Source: Oceanospirillales bacterium
Lineage (GTDB): Bacteria > Pseudomonadota > Gammaproteobacteria > Xanthomonadales > SZUA-36
DNA length: 9,764 nt
NCBI GenBank assembly: GCA_003232965.1
Contig: QIKG01000182.1
Location: forward strand, 1 to 9,764
Reading direction: 5' to 3'
Shown here one piece after another: positions 1 to 7,020 of this stretch; position 1 is the first letter of the stretch, and every line of letters starts with the position of its first letter. A program made the translations under genes and the position numbers. The notes below the pieces were generated by a model. It was not told where the DNA came from and searched no databases. It saw only the letters and a program-made list of their open reading frames with translations.

Positions 1-509
1 AAATCATCCGGCACCGGGTGGTCGGATTCTTCTGGGTTTTCACTTCCCTGTAAATCTGGTACATGTTGCGGAGACATTTTCTTAACTTCAGCAGCGATAG
101 CGGTATCTACTAAATAGTAGCGACCTCGTAAGTAAACCACGGCTAAACTTCCGGAATTAAGTTGCTCTAGTTGGGGTTTATCAACCATGATTTTGCGAAT
201 TTTTCCAAAGTGGGAAAAGTTTCGGCTGATATCTGCAGTGTCTTTGTTTTGTTTGCCTGAATCGAGCAAGCGTACAATTTTATTATTCATTTCACGCCGC
301 CGTTTCTGCTCCGCCTGCTTTAGATCACTGCGCATTTTTGCACTGTCTTTTTCATCTTTCGCCCGCGCCTGCCAAGCTTGTGCCAGATCCGATGATTCTC
401 TAGGCTTCTTATTCACAGGCTTTTTACGCTGACGAATCGGTTGTTTGTGGGCAGCTTTAGGTTTAGCCAACCCAGCCTTGAGCAATTGATCGCGTAAGGA
501 CTCAGTCAT
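1..509 (-). CDS. DUF2058 family protein (YaiL-like), 3' end cut by window edge
   Basis: The frame starts at an ATG (509-507) and is open to base 1, giving about 169 residues. It begins MTESLRDQLLKAGLAKPK, close to the MTLSLQDQLLKAGL start of E. coli YaiL. A long lysine/arginine/glutamine-rich, probably coiled or disordered segment follows (residues about 15-85). A small C-terminal region contains FGKIRKIMVDK, LAVVYLRGRYYLVD and the terminal HPVPDD. YaiL ends in VPDDLMW, so only about three or four codons should be missing to the left. DUF2058 proteins have been described as nucleoprotein/polysaccharide-associated, but their function is not established. The start overlaps the end of the decarboxylase gene by 8 nt (ATGACTGA), so the two are probably cotranscribed and translationally coupled. 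The family call is fairly sure; no biochemical role can be read from the sequence. Confidence 0.85.
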   Translation of the reverse strand, partial: MTESLRDQLLKAGLAKPKAAHKQPIRQRKKPVNKKPRESSDLAQAWQARAKDEKDSAKMRSDLKQAEQKRRREMNNKIVRLLDSGKQNKDTADISRNFSHFGKIRKIMVDKPQLEQLNSGSLAVVYLRGRYYLVDTAIAAEVKKMSPQHVPDLQGSENPEESDHPVPDD

Positions 510-1449
510 TGTTAGCCAACCTACCCTTGAAATAGGCAATTGTTTTCAACAAGCCATCATGCAATGGGGTTTCTGCTTTCCAGCTGAGGCCGTCAACGGC
601 ACGCTGGATATCGGGCTGGCGTTGGCTTGGGTCGTCAGCCGGTAAGTTATGGTGTTCGATGGTTGATTGGGAGCCTGTCATTTTAATCACCAATTCTGCC
701 AGTTCGTTCATGCTAAAGGGGTTCGGGTTGCCTAAGTTAATCGGTCCGGTGAGGCTTGAGTTCATCAGCCGTACCAAGCCTTCAATCAAATCGTCCCGAT
801 AACAGAAAGAGCGCGTTTGTGAGCCGTCGCCATAGATAGTGATCGGCTGGTTTTTTAATGCCTGCACAATAAAGTTGGAAATTACCCTGCCGTCATTGAT
901 TTGCATACCCGGGCCATAGGTATTAAATATTCGTGCAATACTGATATCCACCCCGTATTCTCGGTAATAATCGAAAAACAGCGTTTCTGCACAGCGTTTG
1001 CCCTCATCGTAACAAGCGCGGATTCCGATAGGATTAACATTTCCCCAATATTCTTCAGGCTGGGGATGTACTGCAGGGTCACCGTAGACTTCAGAAGTTG
1101 ATGCTTGCAGGATTCGTGCGCCGGTTTGATGTGCTAGATCCAGCATATTGATAGCCCCGAGTACTGATGTACGCGTGGTTTTCACCGGATCATGTTGATA
1201 GTGAACTGGAGATGCTGGGCAGGCAAGGTTGTATATCTGATCAATTTCTAGCGACAGCGGCAGAGTAACATCGTGACAGATCACTTCAAAACTCGGCTGA
1301 TTAAGCAGGGGTTCAATGTTTTGCTTGCAACCGGTAAAGTAATTATCCAGGCAGGTCACACTATGCCCTTGCGAAAGCAAGTGCTCACAGAGACGGGAAC
1401 CAAGGAATCCGGCACCACCGGTAACCAGAATGCGTTGCGGATTAACCAC
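502..1449 (-). CDS. uxs: UDP-glucuronate decarboxylase (UDP-xylose synthase)
   Basis: This 315-residue extended short-chain dehydrogenase would convert UDP-glucuronate to UDP-xylose and CO2 using bound NAD, supplying a sugar nucleotide for cell-surface polysaccharide. Visible motifs are the NAD-binding GGAGFLG (G11-x-x-G14-x-x-G17), an acidic residue at D35 after the second strand, STSEVYG (117-123) with the catalytic Ser/Thr, and the YxxxK pair Y147/K151 in RACYDEGKR. The EEYWGNVNP-IGIRACYDEGKR block (132-152) and ARIFNTYGPGM are typical of UXS rather than of GalE or dTDP-glucose dehydratase. The length is normal for bacterial UXS. The start is a GTG (1449-1447): an in-frame TAA lies only five codons upstream (1464-1462) and no ATG lies between, so the GTG is forced. 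Its ribosome binding site is weak (CAGG, almost touching the start). No other polysaccharide gene is in the window, so the end product is unknown. Confidence 0.93.
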   Translation of the reverse strand: MVNPQRILVTGGAGFLGSRLCEHLLSQGHSVTCLDNYFTGCKQNIEPLLNQPSFEVICHDVTLPLSLEIDQIYNLACPASPVHYQHDPVKTTRTSVLGAINMLDLAHQTGARILQASTSEVYGDPAVHPQPEEYWGNVNPIGIRACYDEGKRCAETLFFDYYREYGVDISIARIFNTYGPGMQINDGRVISNFIVQALKNQPITIYGDGSQTRSFCYRDDLIEGLVRLMNSSLTGPINLGNPNPFSMNELAELVIKMTGSQSTIEHHNLPADDPSQRQPDIQRAVDGLSWKAETPLHDGLLKTIAYFKGRLANND

Positions 1450-1486
1450 CTGAAACGCCTGTTATCAAAGAATAGTAATTAGGATA

Positions 1487-1520
1487 GAAAATCCCGGGCA
1501 TTATAATCAATACCCGGGAT
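1487..1520 (-). terminator. intrinsic terminator after the FKBP gene
   Basis: On the minus strand the arms ATCCCGGG and CCCGGGAT pair perfectly. The stem extends inward by TATT/AATG (one T-G wobble) to about 12 bp with a 6-nt loop, followed by TTTTCT. It lies 14 nt past the FKBP stop and 40 nt before the decarboxylase GTG, so it should separate the two genes at least partly. The loop contains TATAAT, which could be a -10 element for the decarboxylase, but the best -35 (TTGTAT, 15-nt spacer) is poor. Confidence 0.75.
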
Positions 1521-1533
1521 ATACAATGTAGCG

Positions 1534-2238
1534 TTACTCCGCATCACCAATTGAAATCAGTTCAACTTCAAATATTAGTGTTGAATTTGGCATAATTGAT
1601 GGCGGACTGCCCTGTTCACCATAGGCCATGGCGGACGGGATGAAGAATTTGTACTTGCTGCCAATAGGCATCAACTGTACGCCTTCTGTCCAACCAGGGA
1701 TAACCCGGTTAAGTGGAAACGAAGCTGGTGCATTGCGCTTATATGAACTATCAAACTCCTGCCCATTAAGGGTAGTGCCACGGTAATGAACTGTAACCGT
1801 ATCTTCAGCTTTAGGCTTAGCACCTTTACCGGCTTCCATTATCTGGTATTGCAGACCGGATGCTGTAGTGATAACACCCTCTTTCTTGCCATTCTCGACT
1901 AAAAACGCAGCCCCTTCGGCTGCATTCGAGGTAGCTATTTCTGCTACTTTGGCATTCTGTTCTTCTGTTTTACGGGTGATAAAAGCTTGTCTGGCCGTGT
2001 TGATTTCTTCTTCAGTCATCAGCGTTTCACCACCTTCAAAACCCGTCTTAATGGCAGCCGACAAGGTTTTAAAGTCCACATCCATTCCCTGGGTTTTTAA
2101 GGTGCGACCAATATCAAGGCCAAAAATATAGCTTAGCTGCTGTGCTTCAGTTTTCAGTTCTGAGGCAGTTACTGATACGCTAAGTGCGCTTCCTAAAGCT
2201 AGGGTGATTAGCCCCATAGAAATCTTTGATTTGTTCAT
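1534..2238 (-). CDS. exported FKBP-type peptidyl-prolyl cis-trans isomerase (Mip/FkpA/FklB-like)
   Basis: This 234-residue periplasmic folding catalyst would isomerise Xaa-Pro bonds. Residues 1-25 form a signal peptide: K3 and K5, a hydrophobic stretch MGLITLALGSALSVS, then V-T-A before Ser26. A helical FKBP N-terminal dimerisation domain follows (about 28-115; LSYIFGLDIGRTLK, FKTLSAAIKTGFEG). The C-terminal FKBP domain (about 145-230) contains VHYRGTTLNGQEFDSS, RVIPGWTEGVQLMPIGSKYKF, AYGEQG and LIFEVELI. The usual pocket residues (Tyr152, Phe162, Asp163, Val-Ile 179-180, Trp183, Tyr206) are present. The length matches Mip-like proteins. A start five codons upstream (2253) is possible, but GGAG lies 9 nt before the 2238 ATG, and starting there puts the signal peptide at the N-terminus. 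It is transcribed divergently from the sulfate gene and followed by its own terminator. Confidence 0.93.
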   Translation of the reverse strand: MNKSKISMGLITLALGSALSVSVTASELKTEAQQLSYIFGLDIGRTLKTQGMDVDFKTLSAAIKTGFEGGETLMTEEEINTARQAFITRKTEEQNAKVAEIATSNAAEGAAFLVENGKKEGVITTASGLQYQIMEAGKGAKPKAEDTVTVHYRGTTLNGQEFDSSYKRNAPASFPLNRVIPGWTEGVQLMPIGSKYKFFIPSAMAYGEQGSPPSIMPNSTLIFEVELISIGDAE

Positions 2239-2439
2239 TTGTTGAAACTCCATTAATGTCAGCTGTTATTGTCACCTCTAAACCCGCAGATGGCAACAAT
2301 AGATGATAAATATACTTGAAACTTGACCCGCCATATATTTCAGCAAGCCTGCACAGAGAATATGAACACGCAGATCGGCATCAGTTCCCTTGGGGTATAA
2401 ATAATGATTGTCTACGCCTTCGGCAGCACATAGAAAGGT

Positions 2440-2547
2440 ACTGAATTTATTCAATTTAGAGTATAATTAGCGGCTAAAATTTAATCTGCACCTATCTACA
2501 AAAATAGGCACAATTTCACTACTGGAGCGCCTACGGGTGACAATAAA
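2440..2547 (+). promoter_or_regulatory. putative promoter and leader of the ATP sulfurylase/APS kinase gene
   Basis: The divergent gap 2239-2547 must carry promoters for both flanking genes. A perfect -10 TATAAT is at 2462-2467; the -35 is weak (CTGAAT at 2441-2446, 15-nt spacer), which may mean activator-dependent transcription. The leader has a small hairpin, CCTAT (2491-2495) with ATAGG (2504-2508). The ribosome binding site GGGTGA (2535-2540) lies 7 nt before the ATG. No riboswitch or clear activator site was recognised. The rest of the gap (2239-2439) presumably holds the FKBP promoter, but no convincing -35/-10 pair was found there. Confidence 0.4.
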
Positions 2548-4269
2548 ATGAGTTCAAACTTCACAGCCCACGGCGGCCCGTTAAAAAACCTGTTTATTCC
2601 TGAATCCGAGCTTACGGCCGCTAAAGCCCACGCCGGTACCCTATCCGACTGGGATCTCAGTAGTCGCCAAATTTGCGATCTGGAATTAATCATGAACGGC
2701 GGCTTCTCGCCATTGGAAGGTTTCCTTACCGAAACAGATTATCAGTCAGTATTATCGGATATGCGCCTAACGGATGGTAGCCTCTGGCCCATACCGGTAA
2801 CCCTGGATGTAAGTGAAGCCTTTGCGGCAAAACTCAATATTGGGGATGAGTTCGTACTTAGAGACCCTGAAGGCGTTGCTATTGCCACTATGACTGCAGA
2901 ATCCATCTGGACAGCAGACATGGATGCTGAAGCACAGGCTGTATATGGTACAACGGATAGCAAACATCCCGCAGTAGCTTATCTCAAACAACATAGCCAT
3001 CCGGTTTATATTGGTGGTCAGGTTAAGGGATTGCAGGCGCCTGTACATTATGACTGCAAACATCTACGCCATTGCCCGACTGAGCTGCGTGAATTATTTG
3101 AAAAACTGGGCTGGCAGCGCGTGGTTGCCTTCCAAACCCGTAACCCAATGCACCGTGCGCATCAGGAGTTGACTTTTAGAGCCGCCCGCGAAACTCAGGC
3201 GAATCTATTGATTCATCCCGTGGTTGGCATGACCAAACCCGGCGATATCGACCACCTTACCCGGGTGCGTTGTTACGAAGCCCTGCTGCCAAATTACCCC
3301 GAGCAAACAACCCAGCTAAGCCTGCTGCCATTGGCCATGCGTATGGGTGGCCCACGTGAAGCGCTCTGGCATGCCATTATTCGCAAAAACTACGGTTGTA
3401 CACACCTTATTGTCGGTCGCGACCATGCCGGGCCTGGTAATGATAGCAATGGCCAGCCGTTTTATGGGGCGTTTGATGCACAAGAACTGCTCTCTCAACA
3501 CGAAGATGAGCTGGGCATAGAAATGGTGCCGTTCAAAATGATGGTCTATGTAGAAGAGCGCGCGCAGTATGCGCCTGTTGATGAAATTATTAAAGGCGAA
3601 AGTGTGCTCAATATCAGCGGCACGGAATTGCGCCGCCGCCTTTATGAAGGCCTGGATATTCCAGAATGGTTTACCTTTCCTAAGGTGGTTGAAGCTCTGC
3701 GTTTACGCTACCCGCCTCGTCACAAGCAGGGCTTTACGGTGTTTTTCACTGGGCTTTCTGGTTCCGGAAAATCAACCATTGCCAATGTTTTGATGATTAA
3801 ACTGCTGGAAATGGGCGGTCGTCCGGTGACTTTGCTGGATGGTGATGTGGTTCGCAAGAATCTATCTTCAGAATTAGGCTTCTCTCGCGAGCACCGCAAC
3901 TTGAATGTTTTGCGAATTGGTTATGTTGCCAGCGAAATCACCAAAAACAGCGGGGTGGCCATCTGTGCACCCATCGCACCGTATGCCGATATCCGCGACC
4001 AGATTAGAGCGGAAATTGAACCTCTGGGTGGCTTTCTTGAAGTGCATATATCAACCCCGATTGAAGTATGTGAAAAACGCGATCGCAAAGGACTCTATGC
4101 CAAAGCCCGTCGTGGTGAAATCAAACAGTTCACCGGTATTGATGACCCGTATGAAGTACCACAACATGCCGAAGTGGTTCTTGATACTCTTAATATGAGC
4201 CCGGAACAGGCAGCTCAAGAAATTATTCTCAAGTTAGAAGCTATGGGATTAATTTCTGGGATGGCTTGA
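2548..4269 (+). CDS. sat-cysC: bifunctional ATP sulfurylase / adenylylsulfate (APS) kinase
   Basis: This 573-residue fusion makes APS from sulfate and ATP, then phosphorylates it to PAPS, the donor for sulfate reduction or sulfotransferases. Residues about 1-165 are the PUA-like N-terminal domain of ATP sulfurylase (NGGFSPLEGF near 51). The catalytic domain (about 170-380) has QTRNPMHRAH at 196-205 with the HxxH histidines H202 and H205, and GRDHAGPG at 290-297. The APS kinase domain (about 395-573) has an intact P-loop GLSGSGKS (402-409), DGDVVRKNLS (431-440), FSREHRNLN and FTGIDDPYEVP. This is the homo-oligomeric Sat type, not the CysD/CysN heterodimer. Unlike the degenerate kinase-like domain of fungal ATP sulfurylase, the kinase motifs here are complete. 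The ATG has GGGTGA 7 nt upstream. The gene stands alone between a divergent neighbour and a strong terminator. Confidence 0.95.
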   Translation: MSSNFTAHGGPLKNLFIPESELTAAKAHAGTLSDWDLSSRQICDLELIMNGGFSPLEGFLTETDYQSVLSDMRLTDGSLWPIPVTLDVSEAFAAKLNIGDEFVLRDPEGVAIATMTAESIWTADMDAEAQAVYGTTDSKHPAVAYLKQHSHPVYIGGQVKGLQAPVHYDCKHLRHCPTELRELFEKLGWQRVVAFQTRNPMHRAHQELTFRAARETQANLLIHPVVGMTKPGDIDHLTRVRCYEALLPNYPEQTTQLSLLPLAMRMGGPREALWHAIIRKNYGCTHLIVGRDHAGPGNDSNGQPFYGAFDAQELLSQHEDELGIEMVPFKMMVYVEERAQYAPVDEIIKGESVLNISGTELRRRLYEGLDIPEWFTFPKVVEALRLRYPPRHKQGFTVFFTGLSGSGKSTIANVLMIKLLEMGGRPVTLLDGDVVRKNLSSELGFSREHRNLNVLRIGYVASEITKNSGVAICAPIAPYADIRDQIRAEIEPLGGFLEVHISTPIEVCEKRDRKGLYAKARRGEIKQFTGIDDPYEVPQHAEVVLDTLNMSPEQAAQEIILKLEAMGLISGMA

Positions 4270-4294
4270 TCCTAGCTTAACAAACCCAGTATCG

Positions 4295-4324
4295 AAACCC
4301 GGGCTATTGACCTGGGTTTTTTTT
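4295..4324 (+). terminator. intrinsic terminator after the sulfurylase/kinase gene
   Basis: AAACCCGGG (4295-4303) pairs with CCTGGGTTT (4311-4319) with one G-T wobble and a 7-nt loop, followed by a T run to 4324. It starts 26 nt past the stop codon. A second upstream copy of the left arm, AAACCCAG (4282-4289), can pair perfectly with CTGGGTTT (4312-4319), so two alternative hairpins share the same right arm. Confidence 0.88.
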
Positions 4325-4353
4325 GCCTATTTTTTGCCTATATTGATAACTTT

Positions 4354-4367
4354 TTGGTCTATACCAA
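4354..4367 (+). promoter_or_regulatory. GntR-family operator palindrome TTGGTCTATACCAA
   Basis: This is a 14-bp near-perfect palindrome with only the C/T pair at positions 6 and 9 mismatched. Its core GTCTATAC (4357-4364) fits the GTMTAKAC core described for many GntR-family operators. It lies 9 nt upstream of the -35 hexamer of the operon whose second gene is a GntR regulator. Autorepression is the simplest reading, though a site just upstream of -35 could also act otherwise. Confidence 0.6.
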
Positions 4368-4376
4368 CAAACTTAT

Positions 4377-4405
4377 TTGCACAATTCAATTTATGGTGTT
4401 ATACT
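4377..4405 (+). promoter_or_regulatory. sigma70-type promoter of the exported-protein/GntR/ABC operon
   Basis: TTGCAC (4377-4382) and TATACT (4400-4405) are separated by the ideal 17 nt, giving 4/6 and 5/6 matches to the consensus hexamers. A start of transcription near 4412 would leave a leader of about 60 nt before the first gene. The GntR-type palindrome sits immediately upstream. Confidence 0.7.
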
Positions 4406-4471
4406 TCACTACATCACTACTACTAAATAACACAGCAACATGACACCGCAACAGAGAAAAGGACATTGATT

Positions 4472-4726
4472 ATGTTAAGAATGGCCACAAAAAAGTTAAA
4501 CATGATTCCACACTCAATGGCAATCCTTAGTGCAGTGCTGCTTATTTGGAGCACCCAAGCGAATGATACGAACCTCGATGCTGCAAATTTGCCTGTTGCA
4601 CAACAAATCGTGCACTTGCAACCTTGTCATGAAAACCAGCAAACCAGCGTGATGGAACCTGCAACTGTAGTAACCATCGAAAAGCCTGCGCCTACCAACC
4701 CCTGGGCCGTTTTGCGTTTGTTCTGA
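4472..4726 (+). CDS. small exported protein of unknown function
   Basis: This 84-residue ORF is not recognised as any family. A ribosome binding site AAAAGGA (4457-4463) lies 8 nt before the ATG at 4472; an in-frame TTG at 4466 is less likely. The N-terminus is basic (R3, K7, K8), then hydrophobic (MAILSAVLLIWS), with a likely signal peptidase I site after S-T-Q-A near residue 29. The mature part is about 55 residues: polar, Gln/Asn/Pro-rich, with one cysteine (HLQPCHEN) and a distinctive hydrophobic end NPWAVLRLF. No lipobox or second membrane helix is evident. It is the first gene of the operon, 15 nt before the GntR gene and under the same promoter and operator. It may therefore be a substrate, sensor or accessory of the ABC system; this is inference from position only. 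That it is translated is supported by the ribosome binding site, signal peptide and tight packing. Confidence 0.7.
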   Translation: MLRMATKKLNMIPHSMAILSAVLLIWSTQANDTNLDAANLPVAQQIVHLQPCHENQQTSVMEPATVVTIEKPAPTNPWAVLRLF

Positions 4727-4741
4727 GGCTAAATAAAATCA

Positions 4742-5113
4742 ATGACCCATAACTGGAATGAAAACCAGCCAATTTACTGGCAACTTTGTGAGCGCACCAT
4801 CGAACGGATACTTGAAGGCTCATTGGATGAAGCAGATCCCCTGCCCTCGGTTAGACAAGTAGCTGCTGAACTGCAAATTAACCCGATTACGGTCTCTAAA
4901 GCCTACCAATTACTAGTTGATGAAGGTATTGTGGAAAAGCGCCGTGGGCTTGGAATGTTTGTCAAAACTGGTGCTCGCAAGCAATTATTATTGTCTGAAA
5001 GAGAAAAATTCCGCAGTCAAATATGGCCAGATATCCTCGCGCGTATGCAGCGGCTGGATATTGACCCTGCCAGTTTGCTTGAACCCCTTAAAAAGAATGC
5101 AACCAATAAATAG
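4742..5113 (+). CDS. GntR-family transcriptional regulator, YtrA subfamily
   Basis: This is a 123-residue cytoplasmic DNA-binding protein. Residues about 9-76 form the GntR winged helix-turn-helix: PIYWQLCERTIERILEGSL, then PLPSVRQVAAELQINPITV with the recognition helix near 47-60, and the wing EKRRGLGMFV. The C-terminal part is only about 45 residues of helix, too short for a FadR, HutC or MocR effector domain. That is the hallmark of the YtrA subfamily, which normally represses a linked ABC transporter operon. It is followed 12 nt later by an ABC ATPase gene and preceded by the small exported protein. Its ribosome binding site is modest (GAGG at 4725-4728, 13 nt upstream). The palindrome at 4354-4367 is the likely binding site. 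The inducer is unknown; YtrA-type regulators often respond to cell-envelope stress. Confidence 0.9.
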   Translation: MTHNWNENQPIYWQLCERTIERILEGSLDEADPLPSVRQVAAELQINPITVSKAYQLLVDEGIVEKRRGLGMFVKTGARKQLLLSEREKFRSQIWPDILARMQRLDIDPASLLEPLKKNATNK

Positions 5114-5125
5114 GCCAGCAAACCC

Positions 5126-5977
5126 ATGAATACAGTGATTAGCACACAAGATCTATGTAAAAAATATGGCAGTCAGTATGCCGTTGACCACGTAAACCTG
5201 GGTATCGGTAACGGCCGTATAATTGGTCTGATTGGTCCTAACGGCGCCGGCAAAACCACTCTTTTAAAAGCTATTCTAGGTCTCACAACTTTTTCTGGTA
5301 AGTTAAAAGTTCTCGGGCTGGACCCACGCAAAGACCGCGACGAATTAATGGAACAAGTGTCATTTATCGCAGATGTCGCTGTTTTGCCCCGCTGGATAAG
5401 GGTCAGTGAGGCTATTGATCTGGTAGAAGGCTTACACACCCGCTTTTCTCGGGAAAAATGCACGCAGTTACTGAGCAAAACCAAAATCCGCATGGATAGC
5501 AAAGTCAAACAACTATCCAAAGGCATGGTGGCGCAATTGCATCTTGCCCTAGTAATGTCTATTGATGCCAAATTACTGGTATTGGACGAACCCACTTTGG
5601 GCCTTGATATTATTTATCGTAAAACTTTTTACACCAATTTACTCAATGATTATTTTGATGAAGAGCGCACTATTATTATCACCACCCACCAAGTCGAAGA
5701 AATTGAACATATCCTCAGTGATCTTATATTTATTCGTGACGGAAAAATCGTCCTCAACAGCACCATGGAAGAAGTTCAACAAAGTTATTTTGAACTAATG
5801 GCGCCACCGGAATCCGTTGATGCTGCTAGGCAACTAAAACCTTTAAATGAGCGCACTCTCTTCGGCAAACACATTTTTCTGTTTCAGGGAATCGCCTCAG
5901 CGTTGCTCGAACCACTGGGTGAGGTTCGCACACCTAATGTTGCTGACCTGTTTGTTGCTGTTATGGGAGAAGATTAA
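5126..5977 (+). CDS. ABC transporter ATP-binding protein (YtrB-like)
   Basis: This is a 283-residue nucleotide-binding subunit. Walker A GPNGAGKTT is at 37-45, the signature is LSKGM at 130-134 (the LSKGM variant common in YtrB/CcmA-type ATPases rather than LSGGQ), Walker B LLVLDE is at 150-155, the D-loop LGLD at 158-161 and the H-loop histidine H188 in TTHQVEE. The usual Q-loop position reads VSFIADV (78-84) with no glutamine, as in some relatives. After about residue 215 a roughly 65-residue C-terminal extension follows. The gene lies 12 nt after the regulator and its TAA overlaps the permease ATG by one base, so translation is coupled. No periplasmic binding protein is nearby, which favours export or an envelope-defence role over nutrient import. 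The transported substrate cannot be told from the sequence. Confidence 0.93.
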   Translation: MNTVISTQDLCKKYGSQYAVDHVNLGIGNGRIIGLIGPNGAGKTTLLKAILGLTTFSGKLKVLGLDPRKDRDELMEQVSFIADVAVLPRWIRVSEAIDLVEGLHTRFSREKCTQLLSKTKIRMDSKVKQLSKGMVAQLHLALVMSIDAKLLVLDEPTLGLDIIYRKTFYTNLLNDYFDEERTIIITTHQVEEIEHILSDLIFIRDGKIVLNSTMEEVQQSYFELMAPPESVDAARQLKPLNERTLFGKHIFLFQGIASALLEPLGEVRTPNVADLFVAVMGED

Positions 5978-6957
5978 TGAATACCAGCTGGTCAATAACT
6001 AAATTAAAAGTACTGATGCGCCGGGAATATTGGGAAAACCGCGGAGCCTTTCGCAATACTCCCGCAATCTTGGGTCTAATCACTGTGGCATTCATGTTGA
6101 TGGGGCTGGTTATCAAGGTTCGTTTCGACAACGAAGGTTATACTTTCCGTGAAGCCATGCGTATGTTTGCACTGCAATCGGAAGTCGATCGCGGCTATCA
6201 AGTGACCCAAAGCATGATGGCAATGTCCGGGTTTTTTCTTATGGTTATGTCGGTAGTGATCTTTTTCTATCTGCTGGGCTCGCTATATGATGACCGTAAA
6301 GATAAATCCATTCTGTTCTGGAAATCTTTGCCGGCATCTGATGCACTTACCATCACCTCCAAGCTGTTTTCTGCAATGTTTGTCATCCCACTTATTTTCT
6401 GGGTGTTCCTAGTAGCAACTGAAGTCATCATGATGGTAATTGGTGGCTTAATGATCTGGACCGCAGACCAAAACCCATGGACGCTTGCATTCGGGCCGGC
6501 ACAACCTCTAAAAGCCTGGGGTTTGGTGCTCGCCGGCTGGATAACTAATTCATTCTGGATGTTGCCTCTGTATGCTTGGTTATTATTGGTTTCCTCAAAA
6601 GCGCCGCGTGTACCCATGCTTTTCGCTATCCTTCCACCCATAGTGCTCGCTGTATTACAGGCTTGGATCGGGTTTTTGAAGACCTTCCAACTACAAGACA
6701 ATGTGCTGGGAATTACCAGCAAATGGATAGCCAACAGCCCGGCCATCCTCGCAGGCCAAATCACTGGAAACAGCGATTCCGAACATACTGTTTCTGTTAG
6801 CCTCGGCATGCCAGTGACATCCACCTTTGATCACGCACCAACCATTAGCAATATGCTCGATCGTTTATTTTCCACACATATGCTGATGGGCTTAGTAGTA
6901 ACCGCAGTGTTCCTATTTATCACTCTCTGGTTCCGCCGCCGCGCCAGTGATGGATAA
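5977..6957 (+). CDS. ABC-2-like transporter permease
   Basis: This 326-residue inner-membrane protein has about six hydrophobic segments: near 31-48 (ILGLITVAFMLMGLVIKV), 80-104, 132-160, 181-208, 213-235 and 302-320. A short periplasmic or cytoplasmic stretch rich in polar residues (about 240-300) precedes the last helix. It ends with a basic tail LWFRRRASDG. SLYDDRKDKSILFWKSLPAS (about 102-121), a short cytoplasmic loop after the second helix, resembles the YDDR-x-x-x-S-x-x-F-WKSLP segment seen in ABC-2-type permeases linked to YtrA-like regulators. Only one permease and one ATPase are encoded, so a transporter made of two copies of each is likely. The gene starts at ATG 5977 inside the stop codon of the ATPase gene. 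Confidence 0.88.
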   Translation: MNTSWSITKLKVLMRREYWENRGAFRNTPAILGLITVAFMLMGLVIKVRFDNEGYTFREAMRMFALQSEVDRGYQVTQSMMAMSGFFLMVMSVVIFFYLLGSLYDDRKDKSILFWKSLPASDALTITSKLFSAMFVIPLIFWVFLVATEVIMMVIGGLMIWTADQNPWTLAFGPAQPLKAWGLVLAGWITNSFWMLPLYAWLLLVSSKAPRVPMLFAILPPIVLAVLQAWIGFLKTFQLQDNVLGITSKWIANSPAILAGQITGNSDSEHTVSVSLGMPVTSTFDHAPTISNMLDRLFSTHMLMGLVVTAVFLFITLWFRRRASDG

Positions 6958-6987
6958 TTGAGGCAAGCGGTGACTGCTATCCTTACT

Positions 6988-7008
6988 AAACTGGCTGGAG
7001 GTTTTTTT
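6988..7008 (+). terminator. possible weak terminator after the permease gene
   Basis: AAACT (6988-6992) can pair with GGTTT (7000-7004) around a 7-nt loop, and seven T residues run from 7002 to 7008. The stem is short and contains one wobble, so termination may be inefficient. The gap to the convergent tryptophanase gene is only 63 nt, and no better hairpin was seen on either strand. Confidence 0.3.
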
Positions 7009-7020
7009 GCTTTATTTAAA

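Noticed and set aside
187..432. 81-codon plus-strand open frame inside the DUF2058 gene
   Set aside because: It is antisense to the lysine-rich DUF2058 coding region; the Phe/Ser/Arg-rich translation is what lysine/glutamate codons give on the other strand.
1498..1510. TATAAT on both strands within the FKBP terminator loop as a promoter
   Set aside because: No convincing -35 at 16-18 nt on either strand; the near-palindromic ATTATAAT is explained by the hairpin loop.
4405..4432. CACTAC/TACTAC short repeats in the operon leader
   Set aside because: Too short and imperfect to distinguish from low-complexity chance repeats; no structural role seen.
5173..5595. 140-codon open frame on the minus strand inside the ABC ATPase gene
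   Set aside because: It is antisense to the Walker A to Walker B region; its serine/arginine-rich translation is typical of a shadow frame.
6267..6824. 185-codon open frame on the minus strand inside the permease gene
   Set aside because: It lies wholly antisense to a well-supported membrane protein gene, shows no recognisable domain, and has no independent promoter or ribosome binding site that I can see.
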